NCBI GenBank assembly: GCA_028622995.1
Contig: JAJQJQ010000092.1
Span: 183,641-247,640 of the forward strand
Source of the DNA: Panagrolaimus kolymaensis
Lineage: Eukaryota > Nematoda > Chromadorea > Rhabditida > Panagrolaimidae
DNA: 64,000 nucleotides
Reading direction: 5' to 3'
Part shown: piece by piece, positions 1 to 11,576 of the stretch
How the letters are laid out: the number at the start of each line of letters is the position of its first letter
Numbering within the stretch: the stretch's first letter is position 1
Translations under genes and position numbers: made by a program
Notes under the pieces: generated by a model
What the model saw: only the letters and a program-made list of their open reading frames with translations
Told to the model about the DNA's origin: nothing
Databases searched by the model: none

Positions 1-1889
1 TTCATCAATAAAGAATTTATTATTATTCATTTTCACTTTATTATTTTTTCATTGTTGTTCAAAATTTAAAATTTTTCTCAATTCAATTCGAGCGCGTGAA
101 AAATAAAATAAAAAGAAAGTTCTCATTTTATTTAAACAAATAATTTTTATAGTTGTGAAGAAGAAAAAAATGTGGTAACAACATATGTAAGCCTATGCTT
201 TTTTTCTTTCTTTCCTTTATTTCTCTTTTGCTTTTTAATGCTGTTGGTAAACAGATGTCCTGTCCTCTCTCTCTCATTTTTTTATTAGCAAAAAAAAAAG
301 AAGAAGCAAGAATTTAGCTTGTTCGAGAGAGCAAAAAGCTGCTTATAGAAAGAATTCTCTCACTCTCATTCCAACAAACAACAACGAAAAAAGAGAATGC
401 GACGATAACTTCGCGCATTCTCCTCTAATGCTTCTTTTTTTCTTCATCTTTTGTTGTTTTTCAAGGAGTTGAATTGTTGTTGTTAGTCGGATGTTCTTTC
501 GAGTTTTTTTACTTTTTGCATTCTTTAAAATTTTTAAGCCACGCAACTTTAAAGAAAAAAATATCTCAAATTGGTTGCATTTCTCTGTTTTTTTCCTGCA
601 AAATTTATTACTTTGGTCCTTCGTTCTTTCCATTGGCCCACTTTTAATGGTCATTTTTTTACTCACTACTTTTTCTAAATACAGCCATTGGCTTTTTCTG
701 TTATTTTTGCTAAATTTTTCACCAACAAAAAAAGATTTTTAAATAACGCGAAAACTTTCTTCTTTGATTTTATAAAACTATGTGACCCTCCTCATTATTA
801 TCCAACAACAACGTTCAATAATAAATAAAAAGAAGAAGATTCTCTCTTTCCTTCCAACTTTTTCTTCCATATTTTTTTCCTTCTTTTGTTTGGGACTCAT
901 TTTTCTGCTCTCATTCTTTCTTCCTCGAATGAATAATGTCGGATGGATGCGCAACAGCGAGCAGAAGCAAAAGTCTTCTCGTTCCGGTCTTTTCTTTTTT
1001 ATATTTTTATTTTTTTGTTTTCATTGTGTGTCCGACGATTTATTAAATCTCACATCTCCCATTCCCATTTTTCCATCCCTTCCGAAAACATATGCCAGAC
1101 TTTTTGCACCGATTTTTTTATTTTATAATTGAAAACACATTGTTTCAAAAAAAAAAAGAAAGCGAGCGAAAGCGAAAAGGATCTATCTATCTCTCAATCA
1201 CAACAGGACATCAACAACAATGGAAAAAAAGGCGAGAAAAAAAGAGAGGCAAAAATATATAAATATTTTATCGCAATAATATAGAGGAAGAGAGAGAGAA
1301 AAAATTAAAATGAAATAATTTTTAATCAAAAACTTTTTTTTATATTATTAAAATAATTTTCTTCTTTATTACATATCCTCTTTTTTAATTTGTGCAACAC
1401 CCTTTAATGTTTTATTCATAATTTTTTTCGTTTTTCTATCGATTGATCGATTAAATATGAAAATGATAAACATTATTTTGCCTCTTCTTTTTTTCCTCTC
1501 CAAAATGGCCTTGACTCACGAAAAAAAAATGCTCTTATCACTCACTTATTTTTTTTGTTTTTGCTTTCATGAACCTCCCTGTCTTCCAATTTTTTTCTCT
1601 TTCACTTGAAACAAAAAAGCGATGTAAATACAAAAAACTATTTTTTTATGTTAAATCTTTTTCTTTTTTATGTTTTATTAATTTTTTGTTTGCTTCTATC
1701 AGGAGGATAAAAACATTTAAAAAACAGAATTTTTATTGACATAAAAAAACATACGCGCTGTTATCTTTTTTATTTTTGTTGTATTTTTTGTATTTTTTGT
1801 TTCAAAACATAGAAAAGAGAGAAAGAAAAATGGCAAAAAAATATTATTTTTGCAGTTTAACATTTTGTCTTTCATTTGGGACTTCGATA
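1..1889. other. intergenic, no gene recognised
   Basis: This stretch is AT-rich and dominated by T runs and T/C tracts on the + strand. The open frames in it encode Phe/Leu/Ser-rich or Lys-rich low-complexity peptides with no splice logic and no recognisable domain. A pyrimidine-rich acceptor ending in GCAG at about 1850-1855 lies just upstream of the first gene and could be its trans-splice site. Nothing else can be supported. Confidence 0.6.
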
Positions 1890-2570
1890 ATGTATTTACT
1901 TGAAACATCTATATTTGTGGCAATATTACTTTTTGGATGTTCAGCTCATTCATGCAGTAATAATAAAATTCCTTATGGACTTGAAATATATAAAAATGGT
2001 CAACCTGTTTTACTTTGCTCAAAACCACAATGTTTTGAAAAAACTTATGCGGTTTGTTTTTTGCCTTTTTTTTTTGATTATTGAAAATTTTATTTAATAA
2101 ATATTTCAGGATTGCGATGAAAAACCTTTGAGACACACATGTCCTGTGGATGGCAATCATTGGGTTGGTGGAATAGATAAAGGTTATGGAATGCATCAAC
2201 CGTAAGTTTTTTTTCACTGAGAACCCAACCCATACTTTTCGAGGGATGCCGAATTTAAAATTTAACAACTTCACGACCGCATTAATTTTTCAGACTTTAT
2301 GTTCAATGCTGCGAATATGAAAATTTGACAACCATCTCTGATCCTATATTCAATTCAGTATTAGTTCGACCTGGAGAATATTTTGAGGGTGAAGAAATTA
2401 CAAATCCCACGGATGATCGAGTGATTTCTTTTGATTTTATTTCAAATATTGAAATGCTCAAAGAAGGTCCATCTGGAAATCAAACTGTGGCTTTTAAAAT
2501 TGATGTTCGACGATTTTATTGTAAGCGCTTGATACGACCAAAACGCTTCAAACCGTGGACATGGCCTTAA
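1890..2570 (+). CDS. Wart-domain (warthog-like) hedgehog-related secreted protein
   Basis: Three exons join in frame: 1890-2051, 2110-2201 and 2294-2570, giving 176 aa. The start at 1890 gives a clean signal peptide (MYLLETSIFVAILLFGCSAH); a possible trans-splice acceptor lies about 35 nt upstream. The mature protein has the nematode Wart-domain pattern as I know it: IPYGLEIYKNGQPVLLC near residue 29, a CFEK motif, a second Cys cluster with NHWVGGI, then LYVQCCEYE and a long beta-rich tail with RPGEYFEGEEI. Warthog proteins are secreted, hedgehog-related cuticle and moulting factors. No Hint (autoprocessing) domain follows: the frame stops at 2570, and an AATAAA lies near 2697. It is therefore a Wart-only member, or a short relative of qua-1/wrt genes. 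The domain call is confident; the subfamily is not. Confidence 0.75.
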
Positions 2571-2864
2571 TTTGTTTAATTTTTTTTTGTTTTCTTTAAA
2601 AACTTTGATCTCTAATTATAATTTTTATTGTTGCCGGTTTTTTCTTTTATTTTTTATTTGTTAAAAAAATCTTTGTTAACGGGTGTTAAAAAAAGCAATA
2701 AAGATACTTTATGTTTGAATATGTGTTTTTTTGAGCTAAAAACATTAAAAATAAAAAAAGTAAAAAGTCTAATTAGAAAGTTTTTATGATAGAAACATGA
2801 AGGAAAAAAATAAACTCGGATATTTCTTTACTTTTATTGTGTAAAATCTTTTTTCACCCCCGAC

Positions 2865-3687
2865 ATGAAGATTCTTTGTTTTATTTTTCTTCTATTTTTT
2901 ACTTTGGCTTTTTCTAATAAAAATATTAATAATTATCGAAGAAAGAATGAATTTTGTGCAAGATCTTGTTATTTTCGTACAGTATCTCGAATAGCTCCCA
3001 TTCAAATTTTTGGACTTGTTTCAATTTACATTCGCCACCCAAATGAAAAATTAAATAAAAGGCGTTATTTGAGCGAAATGGAAGCCTTTCAAAATCTTTG
3101 TTGGTAATATCCATTTTTCAATTTATTTAAAAAAATTTTATTGCATGCTTTTAGGAATTATCGAGACTTCACAAAGCCCTGTCTCGAAAAATGCCAAAAT
3201 AATACTTTAAAAAAGTGGTTGATTAAAGTATTTTTCAATTCTCTGGATAAATATTGCTTAAAGTTTTATGAAAGTAAGTTCCACTTTTTCGTATTTTTGA
3301 AACTCTACACTTTTTAATTAAGATACATTTGGGGATAAAATTTGCACCTTCTAAATTTCAGATATCATAAACGATTGGCATTGCTTAGTCAAACTCAAAC
3401 GATACAGACGATTGTGTGATCGAGAATGTGCTGGCACTTGCGAGTGAGTAATTTTTTCTAATATTTTTGTTGGACTATGAAAGAGGCAATTTTTTAGTCG
3501 AACGTGTTTATATTTTTGTTATCGATCCGTTTCAAGGCGAGTATGCAAAACTGAATCACCAGTAAATATTTTGCTTGAAGTAAATGAACTTCGATCTCCT
3601 CAACAAAATTCTTCACAAAGGCATCCACCAATTTGCATAAATGAAATCACAAGTTACAGCAAAAAAGAAACAAGAGTTGATTATTAA
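2865..3687 (+). CDS. small secreted Cys-rich protein, function unknown
   Basis: Four exons with compatible phases (2865-3103, 3155-3273, 3362-3443, 3498-3687) encode 209 aa. The first 20 residues (MKILCFIFLLFFTLAFSNKN) form a signal peptide. At least a dozen cysteines follow, several in CxxxC spacing (CARSC, CLEKC, CDREC, CDRTC), so an extracellular disulphide-bonded fold is likely. The C-terminus is polar and ends in KKETRVDY. It starts about 295 bp after the Wart gene on the same strand, and I see no shared operon signal. I do not recognise the family. The cysteine spacing loosely recalls nematode chondroitin-proteoglycan-type domains, but that is a guess. Confidence 0.65.
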
Positions 3688-3719
3688 ATTTTTATTATTA
3701 TTATTAAACTAACAAAATT

Positions 3720-4521
3720 CTAATAATGAGTGTTTTGAATTTTTACTAATGGATTTGGTAATTCTTGAACTGTTGCAACTCCATATTCTGAATATTATAA
3801 ATTTTGTAATTATAGTTATTTTTTTAAATAAAAAACATACTTTCTGTTTTAATTTCTTCTTCTTTGGGTGGTGTGCTTCTTTTCCTAAAATTATTTTGCG
3901 GAAAAAATAATGGAAAGTTCATAAAATTTTGTCAAAAAATGTTCCTTTTTTAAAAACTTTTCTCAACAATTACCTTCTATTATCATTGAGAAATGGATTT
4001 ACGGATGGATATGGAGGGGGCTTCTCCGCAATTTCGTGAACTAAATTTATAAGAGTTTTTTCAAGTTCATCAGCAAAATTTGTGGCTTCAGATTTTCGAA
4101 CTAATGAACCTAGAAGAATCGTTTTTATTTTGGAATAAGATAAAATTCTATCATGAAAACAATAGCAAACCTCTAAAATCCAATTTTTTATCTTCATCTC
4201 TATCTTTTCTTTCAGATAACTCTTCTGCTAAAGCTTTGCCTCCATCAATGGCGTCGGAATTTACTTTAATGCCTTTGAAAACATTTGGTAGCCTTTTCAT
4301 AAAACTTTCAACAAATCGATTCAATTCACTTTGATCGAAGTAATAATTTTTGTTGTGATCTGATTTCTATAAAGCAAAAATAAATAATGCAAAATAAAAA
4401 AAAATAGCGTGAGTGGTACCTGAAAAAGGACATGAAGCTCTCTCAAAGCAAATTTATCTGGGCTTGCTGCGTCACAAATTTGAATAAATAAAAATAATAT
4501 CAATGTAAAAAATAGTTTCAT
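3720..4521 (-). CDS. secreted protein with a single EF-hand
   Basis: Five minus-strand exons (4521-4420, 4366-4171, 4109-3974, 3884-3841, 3787-3720) join in frame to 181 aa. The N-terminus is a signal peptide (MKLFFTLILFLFIQICDAAS). Residues about 36-48 read SDHNKNYYFDQSE, which fits a 12-residue EF-hand loop with D1, N3, N5, Y7, D9 and E12, flanked by helices LRELHVLFQ and LNRFVESFMKRL. Only one EF-hand is visible; the rest is Lys/Glu-rich, then Pro-rich (PPPYPSVNPF). The protein is probably an extracellular calcium-binding protein specific to nematodes. The gene converges tail-to-tail with the Cys-rich gene, with only 32 bp between the stop codons. An earlier in-frame Met at 4560 would hide the signal peptide and is less likely. 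Confidence 0.65.
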
Positions 4522-5526
4522 AGCCGATAAATATTTTTTTAAGACACTCAACTTCTGCACAATCGAACTGAACTCTAAGAAGTACTGACAAATAACTATC
4601 TTTAAAAAATGGAAAACTAATCAATTATTGATGCTTTAGGACCTGTTTTTTCTTCTTTTTTGTATGGAACTTGCAACAAAGTCATAATAATGTTTTTAAC
4701 CTTTTTCATTTATTTAAGGCTCAAATAAAAGAAATTTTTTTATATCAAAAATTAAGAAGAAAGAACTTAATTTGAAGGTTTTGGACTGAATTTGTCAAAA
4801 GCATGAATAAGTTTTAATGAAAACAGGTTTATCTTTGCTTTAGGGTTTTATCACGTTTTTGCTTCATTTTTTCTGTCAAAAATTATTAAATTTGGCAAAT
4901 GTGGAACAACAATATCTTGTTTTTTATTTTAAATCATAAACATGAGACAATCTTCGAGGCCATAAACTGGGAAACCCCAAAATAATTTTTTAAAAACAAT
5001 TAAAATTCAAATGTTTGCGCACTGCATATAAGAGTAAAGAATGTTTCTTTCAAAATTAATAACCGAAAAATGTGGAGAAATAATAATCAAAGAAAAATTT
5101 GGATTAATGAGCGATGCATTCCATCATAATTTTATGAAGACAATCATCATCATGATACGTATGTCAACAAAAATAAAAGTTTGGGGAGCCCCTTTCATTC
5201 ATACATTTTATCGGAGGGCTCATGTGACTACGATTTCTGCTGTTGCCGCCATAGTAGTTTTTAGCAAAATTTACACTCATAAATATAAATAAAACTAAAA
5301 CAAAAAAATGCACATCGTGCGTCAGTATAATCAACATCATCATCGGTCAATGGACTGAGAGCTCACTACGACGACAGACTGACCATATACAACTTGTCGT
5401 TGATTTCGGGGAAACCCCCATCTCTTTATTTTTCATATCAATCCTTTTTTTCTTTCCTTTTTTTAGTAGCGAAAGCGCGTGGTTGTGGTTATTCACTTTA
5501 TCTTGATAATAAAATTATTGTCTTTT
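4522..5526. other. intergenic between divergent genes
   Basis: This interval separates the start of the EF-hand gene (-) from the start of the nuclear receptor (+) and so should hold both promoters. It is AT-rich with short homopolymers. A pyrimidine tract ending in TTTTTTTAG at about 5459-5466 could be a trans-splice acceptor for the receptor. An 83-codon frame at 5041-5292 shows no domain and no splice context. Confidence 0.5.
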
Positions 5527-6904
5527 ATGGGTGACCAATCAAATATTTCTAGAAAAATGACTCAAAAAAATAATCAAAATATCGTTGAAAGAAATTCAAA
5601 TAAAGCTTGTTTAGTTTGTGGTGATCCCAATGCAGGTAAGCATTATAATGCTAGGGCATGCTTTGGGTAAGTCTAATCTTACTGTAGTTTTCTTAAAATA
5701 ATTTTGTGAGTTTGTTTTAGATGCAAATCATTTTTTCGTAGAAGTATATGGGAAAATAGAAAATATAATTGCCGAAATAAAAAAGGATGCGAAATTGTTC
5801 AAGCTTACCGTAATCGATGTCGGGCGTGCAGATTAAAAAAGTGCTTATCAGTTGGTCTTGATCCAAATGGTAAGTGATCAAAAAATTTAAACAAACCATC
5901 TTTTGGAAACTTTTTAGCCGTTCAAAGTGAGAGAGAAAAAAGATCGAGCAAATTATTGCGACATCCCAAATCAAATTCACCAGAATTCTACTCCCAAGAA
6001 ATTTCTTCGGTTAGCACGGAAAGTTCAATGGAAGAGCCAAAACCCTTTGAATTTTTGGATAGTGCTATTCTTATAAAACAAAAATTCTTATTACTCGTAA
6101 GCTTTTATTGATAATCTTTTAAACCGATTTAATTTTAGTATTACTTCAGCAAGATGCCTCTTTTACTATAAATGAAGAACTTTTGGATAACTTTTTTAAA
6201 AAGGCATCCATAAATGTAAACTGGAACAAATTTGATTTTGAGCAACTTGGCTCTAACCATATTTTGTTAAGGGAGCTATTCTTGGGAGCAGAATGGATAA
6301 GAAAATTTTGTAAAGTTTTTGAAATAGAAGATCAAATTACTGTCAAATTATTAAAAAAGCGCTTGTGTGTTACAACGTTGTTAATAGTAGCAGAAAAAAG
6401 TTTATCCAACTACAATTTTGATTGTTCAAATGATTTCAGGTATTTTTTTATTAAAAACTTTGGTGGAAATTTATTTTTTTATTTCAGAGAAAAATTTAAT
6501 TTGGAACAACAGCTTTCAACAAAAATAAAACCAAAATTGTTTGAGCTAAAAGCTAATTCACAAGATTTTTTATGTTTGAAAGTTTTATCTTTACTTAATA
6601 TTTTAACTGATGAAACATTGGGAGTTTTTACAGTAGCAGAAATTAAATCACGAGTCTATGAATTACTTATCGAAAGATGCAACACTTTTTATGATGGCAT
6701 AACCCAATATTTACCGAGTGAACGCTTTGGACGTCTGTGCTTGCTTCTTTTAGACATCGAAGTAACTTTTTCCTAAAATTATTAGATCTCTTAAATATTA
6801 CTCTTTTTTTTCAGCGTTTATCTTATGAATTAGCTGAAAACATAACTGTATACTCAATTTTTGAAGGAAATGAGTTTGATGAAATCCGCTCACTTTTTTT
6901 GTGA
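5527..6904 (+). CDS. nuclear hormone receptor (divergent, nematode type)
   Basis: Six exons (5527-5666, 5721-5869, 5918-6096, 6150-6439, 6488-6761, 6815-6904) give 373 aa. Residues about 30-95 are a complete C4 double zinc finger: [13 protein letters not shown]...[11 protein letters not shown], then CRNKKGC...CRACRLKKC. The P-box region CFGCKSFFRR is typical of the expanded nematode receptor set rather than classical steroid receptors. A Ser/Glu-rich hinge follows, then a divergent ligand-binding domain ending in an acidic, AF2-like [14 protein letters not shown]. The intron between exons 4 and 5 is 48 nt and contains no stop in frame, so retention would insert 16 residues. The product is a nuclear transcription factor; its ligand and targets are unknown. 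An upstream in-frame Met at 5479 exists, but 5527 fits the usual short N-terminus better. Confidence 0.8.
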
Positions 6905-7176
6905 TGTATTAAATTAGCTTTTCAAATCTCAAATTTATTTTTATTTGAAGCTAAATATTTTTTTAATGTTTGTAAAATAAATGCAAAAAAAAGAAATGAA
7001 ATTGAGGCAGTGTTTGAGTTTTTATTGTGCGAGTGTGGTAATTAATTAAGACAAAACAACTAAATAATTATTAATTAATTAAATGGCAGAGATTTTTGTT
7101 TTTTGCATCATCGGAGAGATTAGATTAAAAGAACAGTTAAAAACATAACAAAAAAGAAAAAAAATTATTATTGAGT

Positions 7177-8165
7177 TTAATAATTTTCTGCAGCTTGATT
7201 TTTGTATGATTTTGTTTCAACATGGTTTGAACGAGGAACATCATAACCTCCAGCGCTAGCAGGATGTTCTGGAGCTGGAGCAGCTTCAGCTTGATGAGTT
7301 TGAACTTGAGCGGGTTGTTGTTGTTGTACAGGGGCTTGATAAGTTTGTTTTGGTGCAGTGTAAGTTTGGACTTGTTGTTGTACTGGGGCTTGATAAGTTT
7401 GAGCTTGTTGTTGGTGTTGTTGTTGAGGAGCTTGAGCATATGATTGTTGTTGTTGTTGAGGGGCTTGGTAGGTTTGTTGTTGAACTGGTGCTTGATAATG
7501 TTGTTGTTGTTGAACGGGAGCTTGATAGGTTTGTTGTTGTTGATAATGTTGTTGTTGAGGAGCTTGATAAGTTTGAACTGAAGCTTGTTGATAGCTTTGT
7601 TGTTGCATTGGAGCTTGATAAGTTTGTTGTTGTTGGTAAGCTTGAGGTTGAGAATATCCTACTGATTGTTGTTGATAAGCGGGTTGTTGATAAGATTGTT
7701 GATAGCTAGCAGTTTGTTGGGGATAATAAGCTTGTTGCTGACCATAAGATTGTTGGCCATAAGCTTGTTGGCCATATCCTTGTCCATATGAGGCTTGTTG
7801 ACCGTAACCTTGTTGTCCATAGCCTTGTTGGCCATAGGCTTGTTGGTATCCAGGTGAGCCAGGAGGACAGTTGGGACTGAAAAAATAGTTTTAAATTCTA
7901 GATTTTCATAATTTTAAAGAGCATAGAAGCGACTTTATAGATAAAGTTTAAAAACTTACTCATAAGCTCCACCATATCCTTGTTGTCCATAGGCTTGTTG
8001 ACCGTATCCTTGTTGGCCATAGCCTTGTCCATATGAGGCTTGTTGGCCGCCATACCCATAACCAGTGGCTTGTTGAAGACCATATGCAGTACCAGCGGTA
8101 GCATACCCAAGAGGGTTACCAATAGCTTGAGCGATCAAAGCGCAAATCAAGATGATAGCGTACAT
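7177..8165 (-). CDS. secreted Gln/Tyr/Ala-rich repeat protein
   Basis: Two exons (8165-7960 and 7876-7177) encode 301 aa. Residues 1-17 are a signal peptide ([17 protein letters not shown]). The mature chain is almost entirely repeats: [14 protein letters not shown] units first, a short [12 protein letters not shown] segment at the exon junction, then many [13 protein letters not shown] units. It ends in a less repetitive Ala/Pro segment and [17 protein letters not shown]. The Gln-rich bias resembles nematode pqn/abu-type or silk- and cuticle-like low-complexity extracellular proteins, but no conserved domain is present. The two exons carry related repeats, so local expansion is likely. Long open frames on the + strand here are mirror images of CAA repeats. 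Function unknown; structural or matrix roles are inferred from composition only. Confidence 0.75.
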
Positions 8166-9176
8166 GATGTCAACCTGAAAACTCAAAAAAATAAAAGGGG
8201 ATAATGGGGAAAAATGGAGAGAAAAAAAAGTTTATTATTATTTTTCATAGAGGATAGTTAATGGCTTAAATAGTAAACGGAAAAATGTTTGTCCGTATAA
8301 AATAAAAGTAAAATAGACCGCCTATTAAACATAGAAGAGTGACCTTCAGGTTTAGGTATATTCAAATGTTAAATTACTTTTATTTTATTTTTTCAATACC
8401 ATCGAGATGGATGAGAAGAATATAAACCGGTCCGCCTACTCAAACATTATTTTTTTGTTTTCTCCGTTGAGTATCGTCTGCAAGCAAAAAATTTTGTAAA
8501 TAAACAAAATATGCCATTTTTCTTTGACGTCAAGAAAAAAGTGGAAAAAGGGTTAAAACAACTTGAAACAATTTTGGACACTATCGGTTGCAATCATCAA
8601 AAAATAAGGGGTTTCGAATTTTTTAAGAGAAAAAACGATTGACCATAAAGAAATTTTCATCAAAGACTGATCAATGAATTAGATAAGTTATTGAGTTATT
8701 GCTTTTTAAAAATTTAAACCAAATGTTATAAAACAATAATTTTTCTTTTTATTAAAAAATAGATAAATAATTTTAGCATTTTGTTTTCTGTGATTTCGGC
8801 ACATTCTTTGGAGTCATAATTTACTATTATAATAAAAAGAAAATAATGTTAAAATAAAGTATTTTTTAATTAGAAAATTTAATTTGCGACATTTGGCGAA
8901 TTTAAAAAATTCTTGATATCACATAATTAAATTGTGGTGATAATTTGTTCATTAATCATTTCAAAGCACAAATGGAAAAGTTTCAAACGGTTTTTTTAAA
9001 GTAATGTTCACACTTTTTACTTGTTTCAATGAAAAAAGGAATAAATAAAAAAGTATTTATTTGGGTTGTTGCAATTGTTTACAGGTTTAAAATTTTTTTT
9101 ACAGTCAATGTAAAATAACAATATAGTTTCATTTCAATATACAATTTTTAAAAATGCGAAGCAGGGATAATTTTTT
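8166..9176. other. intergenic, no gene recognised
   Basis: This is the upstream region of the Gln-rich gene and the downstream region of the Ala/Pro-rich gene. It is AT-rich, with no coding frame of interest and no clear repeat. AATAAA-like signals occur on both strands, as expected by chance at this composition. Confidence 0.5.
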
Positions 9177-9819
9177 TTATTGTTTGTAACCTAGTTTAGG
9201 TGCAGGGGCAGAGGCAGTTTGAGGAGCTGGGGCAGCAGCTGGACCTGGTGCAGATGGCCCTTCTTGATATCCTCCCTAAAAAATAATAATTACTGAATAA
9301 AAAAAGTAAAGATTTTAGAAAAAATTACTTTTCCACTGAAACTTCCAGCATTTGTTGCATGAGGGATCAAAGCTGGATAAGATGCAGGTGCTGGGCCATC
9401 ACCTCGTACTCTTGGTGGAGGAGGAGCTTCAGGAGCTTTGGGTGCCTAAAATGCAAAAAAGCGTTTAAAAAGAAGGCGTAGTTAATACGTGAAATATTAG
9501 AAGGCTATAAATAAAATTAAGTTAAAAAATAATAATTTACCGCTCCACTGAAACTCCATTCATGATTGATTTCTTGCTCGGGGGCAGCGACGGATCCTGG
9601 ATTATGACTTTCTTCTTGCTCAGGAGCTGCAGCGACAGAGCCAGGATTGTGACTTTCTTCTTGACCTCCACGAACCCATCCTTCTCCTCTATGTTTTTCT
9701 TCTTCAGGTGCAGCTGATTGAGATGCAGCGGCGGGTTGAGATGCTTGAGGCTCATCATAACCTCCTGCATATATTAACGCAAAACAACAAAAAGAAATTA
9801 TTACGAATGATTTAAACAT
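9177..9819 (-). CDS. secreted Ala/Pro/Gly-rich protein with SHNPGSVA repeats
   Basis: Three exons (9819-9541, 9445-9329, 9275-9177), all phase 0, encode 164 aa. The N-terminus MFKSFVIISFCCFALIYAGG is a signal peptide. Exon 1 carries two near-identical EESHNPGSVAA(A)PEQ repeats. Exons 1 and 2 each end in an SFSG motif followed by the splice site (WSFSGA and GSFSGK), which suggests that the exon modules duplicated. The C-terminus is Ala/Pro-rich and ends KLGYKQ. No cysteine occurs after the signal peptide, so it is probably unstructured in the extracellular space. The family is not recognised. It neighbours another low-complexity secreted protein on the same strand, about 1 kb away. Confidence 0.65.
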
Positions 9820-11065
9820 TTTTTATTTCTAAAAATGAATCAATTGTTAATAAACAAAAGTCGTTAAATACGGAGTTGATGAACAAAAAAGTAAATTTTA
9901 ATAATTAAAATAAGTTAGTTATTAAAGCAAAAAAAGTTTGTGAAGTAAATAAAATTTTCTAAGAACAATAGACATCAAAAAAAAATAATGCATGAAACAA
10001 ACAATAGCATCGAAGTTTCATTAATTAAAGGTGGAACGAAAGGTATTGTGAGAAAAAAATTTACGAGAAACTAGTTGTTAGTTGCTGCCATATTAAAGAA
10101 AAAACAACAAAATCGAATTTTTGTTAATAAAAAAATTGCATTGTTATGTCATCGATTTTTACTATTTTTTTTATTACTTTTCATTCATGTTTTTTTATTG
10201 TTAGCTTGGAAATAATAATTACAAAAACAAAACAAGAGAATAAGTTTCGTCACAAAACAAAAGTTGATAAACTTTATGGTCTTTCACCCCACCCATGTTA
10301 ACCTTGAATTTTTTTTTACTTTGCGGCCTTGGGCATAAAAAGAAAATCTGACCATTTTTTCTCTTTTCTTAAAACAAAGCAATCAAGAATTTTTAACTTC
10401 CGTAGAAAAAAAAGAAAAAAGAAAGACGACACCTTCTTTGTTTAATGATGTCTAGAAAATTTTGAGAATTCCACAATTTATCATTGAAATTTAATGATAT
10501 CACCTTTTTAGTTTGCAAGTTTAGAATTTACATATCTTTTTTTGTTTCTTTATTTGTTGTTTTTTTGATTAACCGTTTTAAACTCAGGAATTTTTTTTAT
10601 CACAAAGGTAGTATCAGGAACATAATTTTTGCGTTATTGGCTGTTTGCTTAATTCTTGTTGTTTTGTTACGTCAAGGTGAAAGAAAGAAAAGCGGACGAA
10701 AAAGTGAAACCATAACCGGTTTTTGTTTTGATTTTTAGGGTTTAAAAAAAAGTGATGCAAGAAAGTGTTGGTTAATAGCTTTGCTGTTGCAGTTCAATGA
10801 TAAATAACACCGGAAAGAGAATTTAAAAAGTAAACTAAACCGAGATAGCACAAAAAAAGAAGAAAATAATGACAACGAATGTACCAGGTTCGTACAAATT
10901 CAATAAGAATTCCAGCAAGGCATACATGGAAGAGAAAAGATATGCTACCACTAATGTAATACTTTGCATTAGTTGTTACATCTTGGATCAATTTTGTATG
11001 TGTGTCAATTGTGGAATTTGGTGCATTGTAATTGTTATTTTGAATATTGTTTTGGGATTTGAATT

Positions 11066-11470
11066 ATAGGCTTACTGTATTTGTAAGTAAGGTAAAAAAA
11101 AATCAAAAAAAATTGCTTTAAAATATTCAAAAAGAGAAGAAAGAAAGAAAATATAAGCAGAAAAAAAATCAAATTGCTTCAAATAACTGAGTTCTGTGCC
11201 TCAAAAAAAAGTTTAAAGTACTTTTGGGTCAACCTATTTTATTTGAGCTGTAATGAAATAAAGCGTGGTCCGTTGTGACTTTGTCAGTTGTTGCTTTCAA
11301 AAAAATCCAAGATCGGATAAAAAAGCAATTTGTTATTTTTTTATTGCCATTCTGGTCAACAACGACTGTCGAGGTTTTAAAGGAATTTGATAATTTTAAC
11401 TTTCCATTTTTTTTTGACATATGGTATTTTCTTCTGTGCATTATAATTTTGTATGCATTTGAAAACATAA
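11066..11470 (+). repeat. dispersed repeat blocks P and Q (copy 1)
   Basis: Two blocks in this interval are found again, inverted, at 13,489-13,800. Block P (about 11,066-11,190) starts with GGCTTACTGTATTTGTAA and contains TTGCTTTAAAATATTCAAAA. Block Q (about 11,380-11,460) contains ACATATGGTATTTTCTTCTG. The other copy has the two blocks in the opposite order once reverse-complemented, so this is not a simple single insertion. Confidence 0.5.
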
Positions 11471-11576
11471 TTTTGCATAAATTACAAAAAAAAATTGGTT
11501 TTTATAGGTTCATTGAAAACGTTTTTGTCGATGTTTTTTTTTCAGATTCATATATTGAAGTGGTCTAATTAAAGGT

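Noticed and set aside
5041..5292. 83-codon frame as a gene
   Set aside because: No recognisable domain, no splice context, and it lies in the presumed promoter region of the downstream nuclear receptor.
7137..7709. Open frames on both strands overlapping the Gln-rich gene
   Set aside because: They are alternative frames of CAA/TTG repeats; only the minus-strand frame with signal peptide and splice junctions is coherent.
10484..11069. Hydrophobic short frames as membrane proteins
   Set aside because: AT-rich DNA readily gives Phe/Leu/Ile/Cys-rich frames, the neighbourhood is repetitive and neither frame shows a plausible intron partner.
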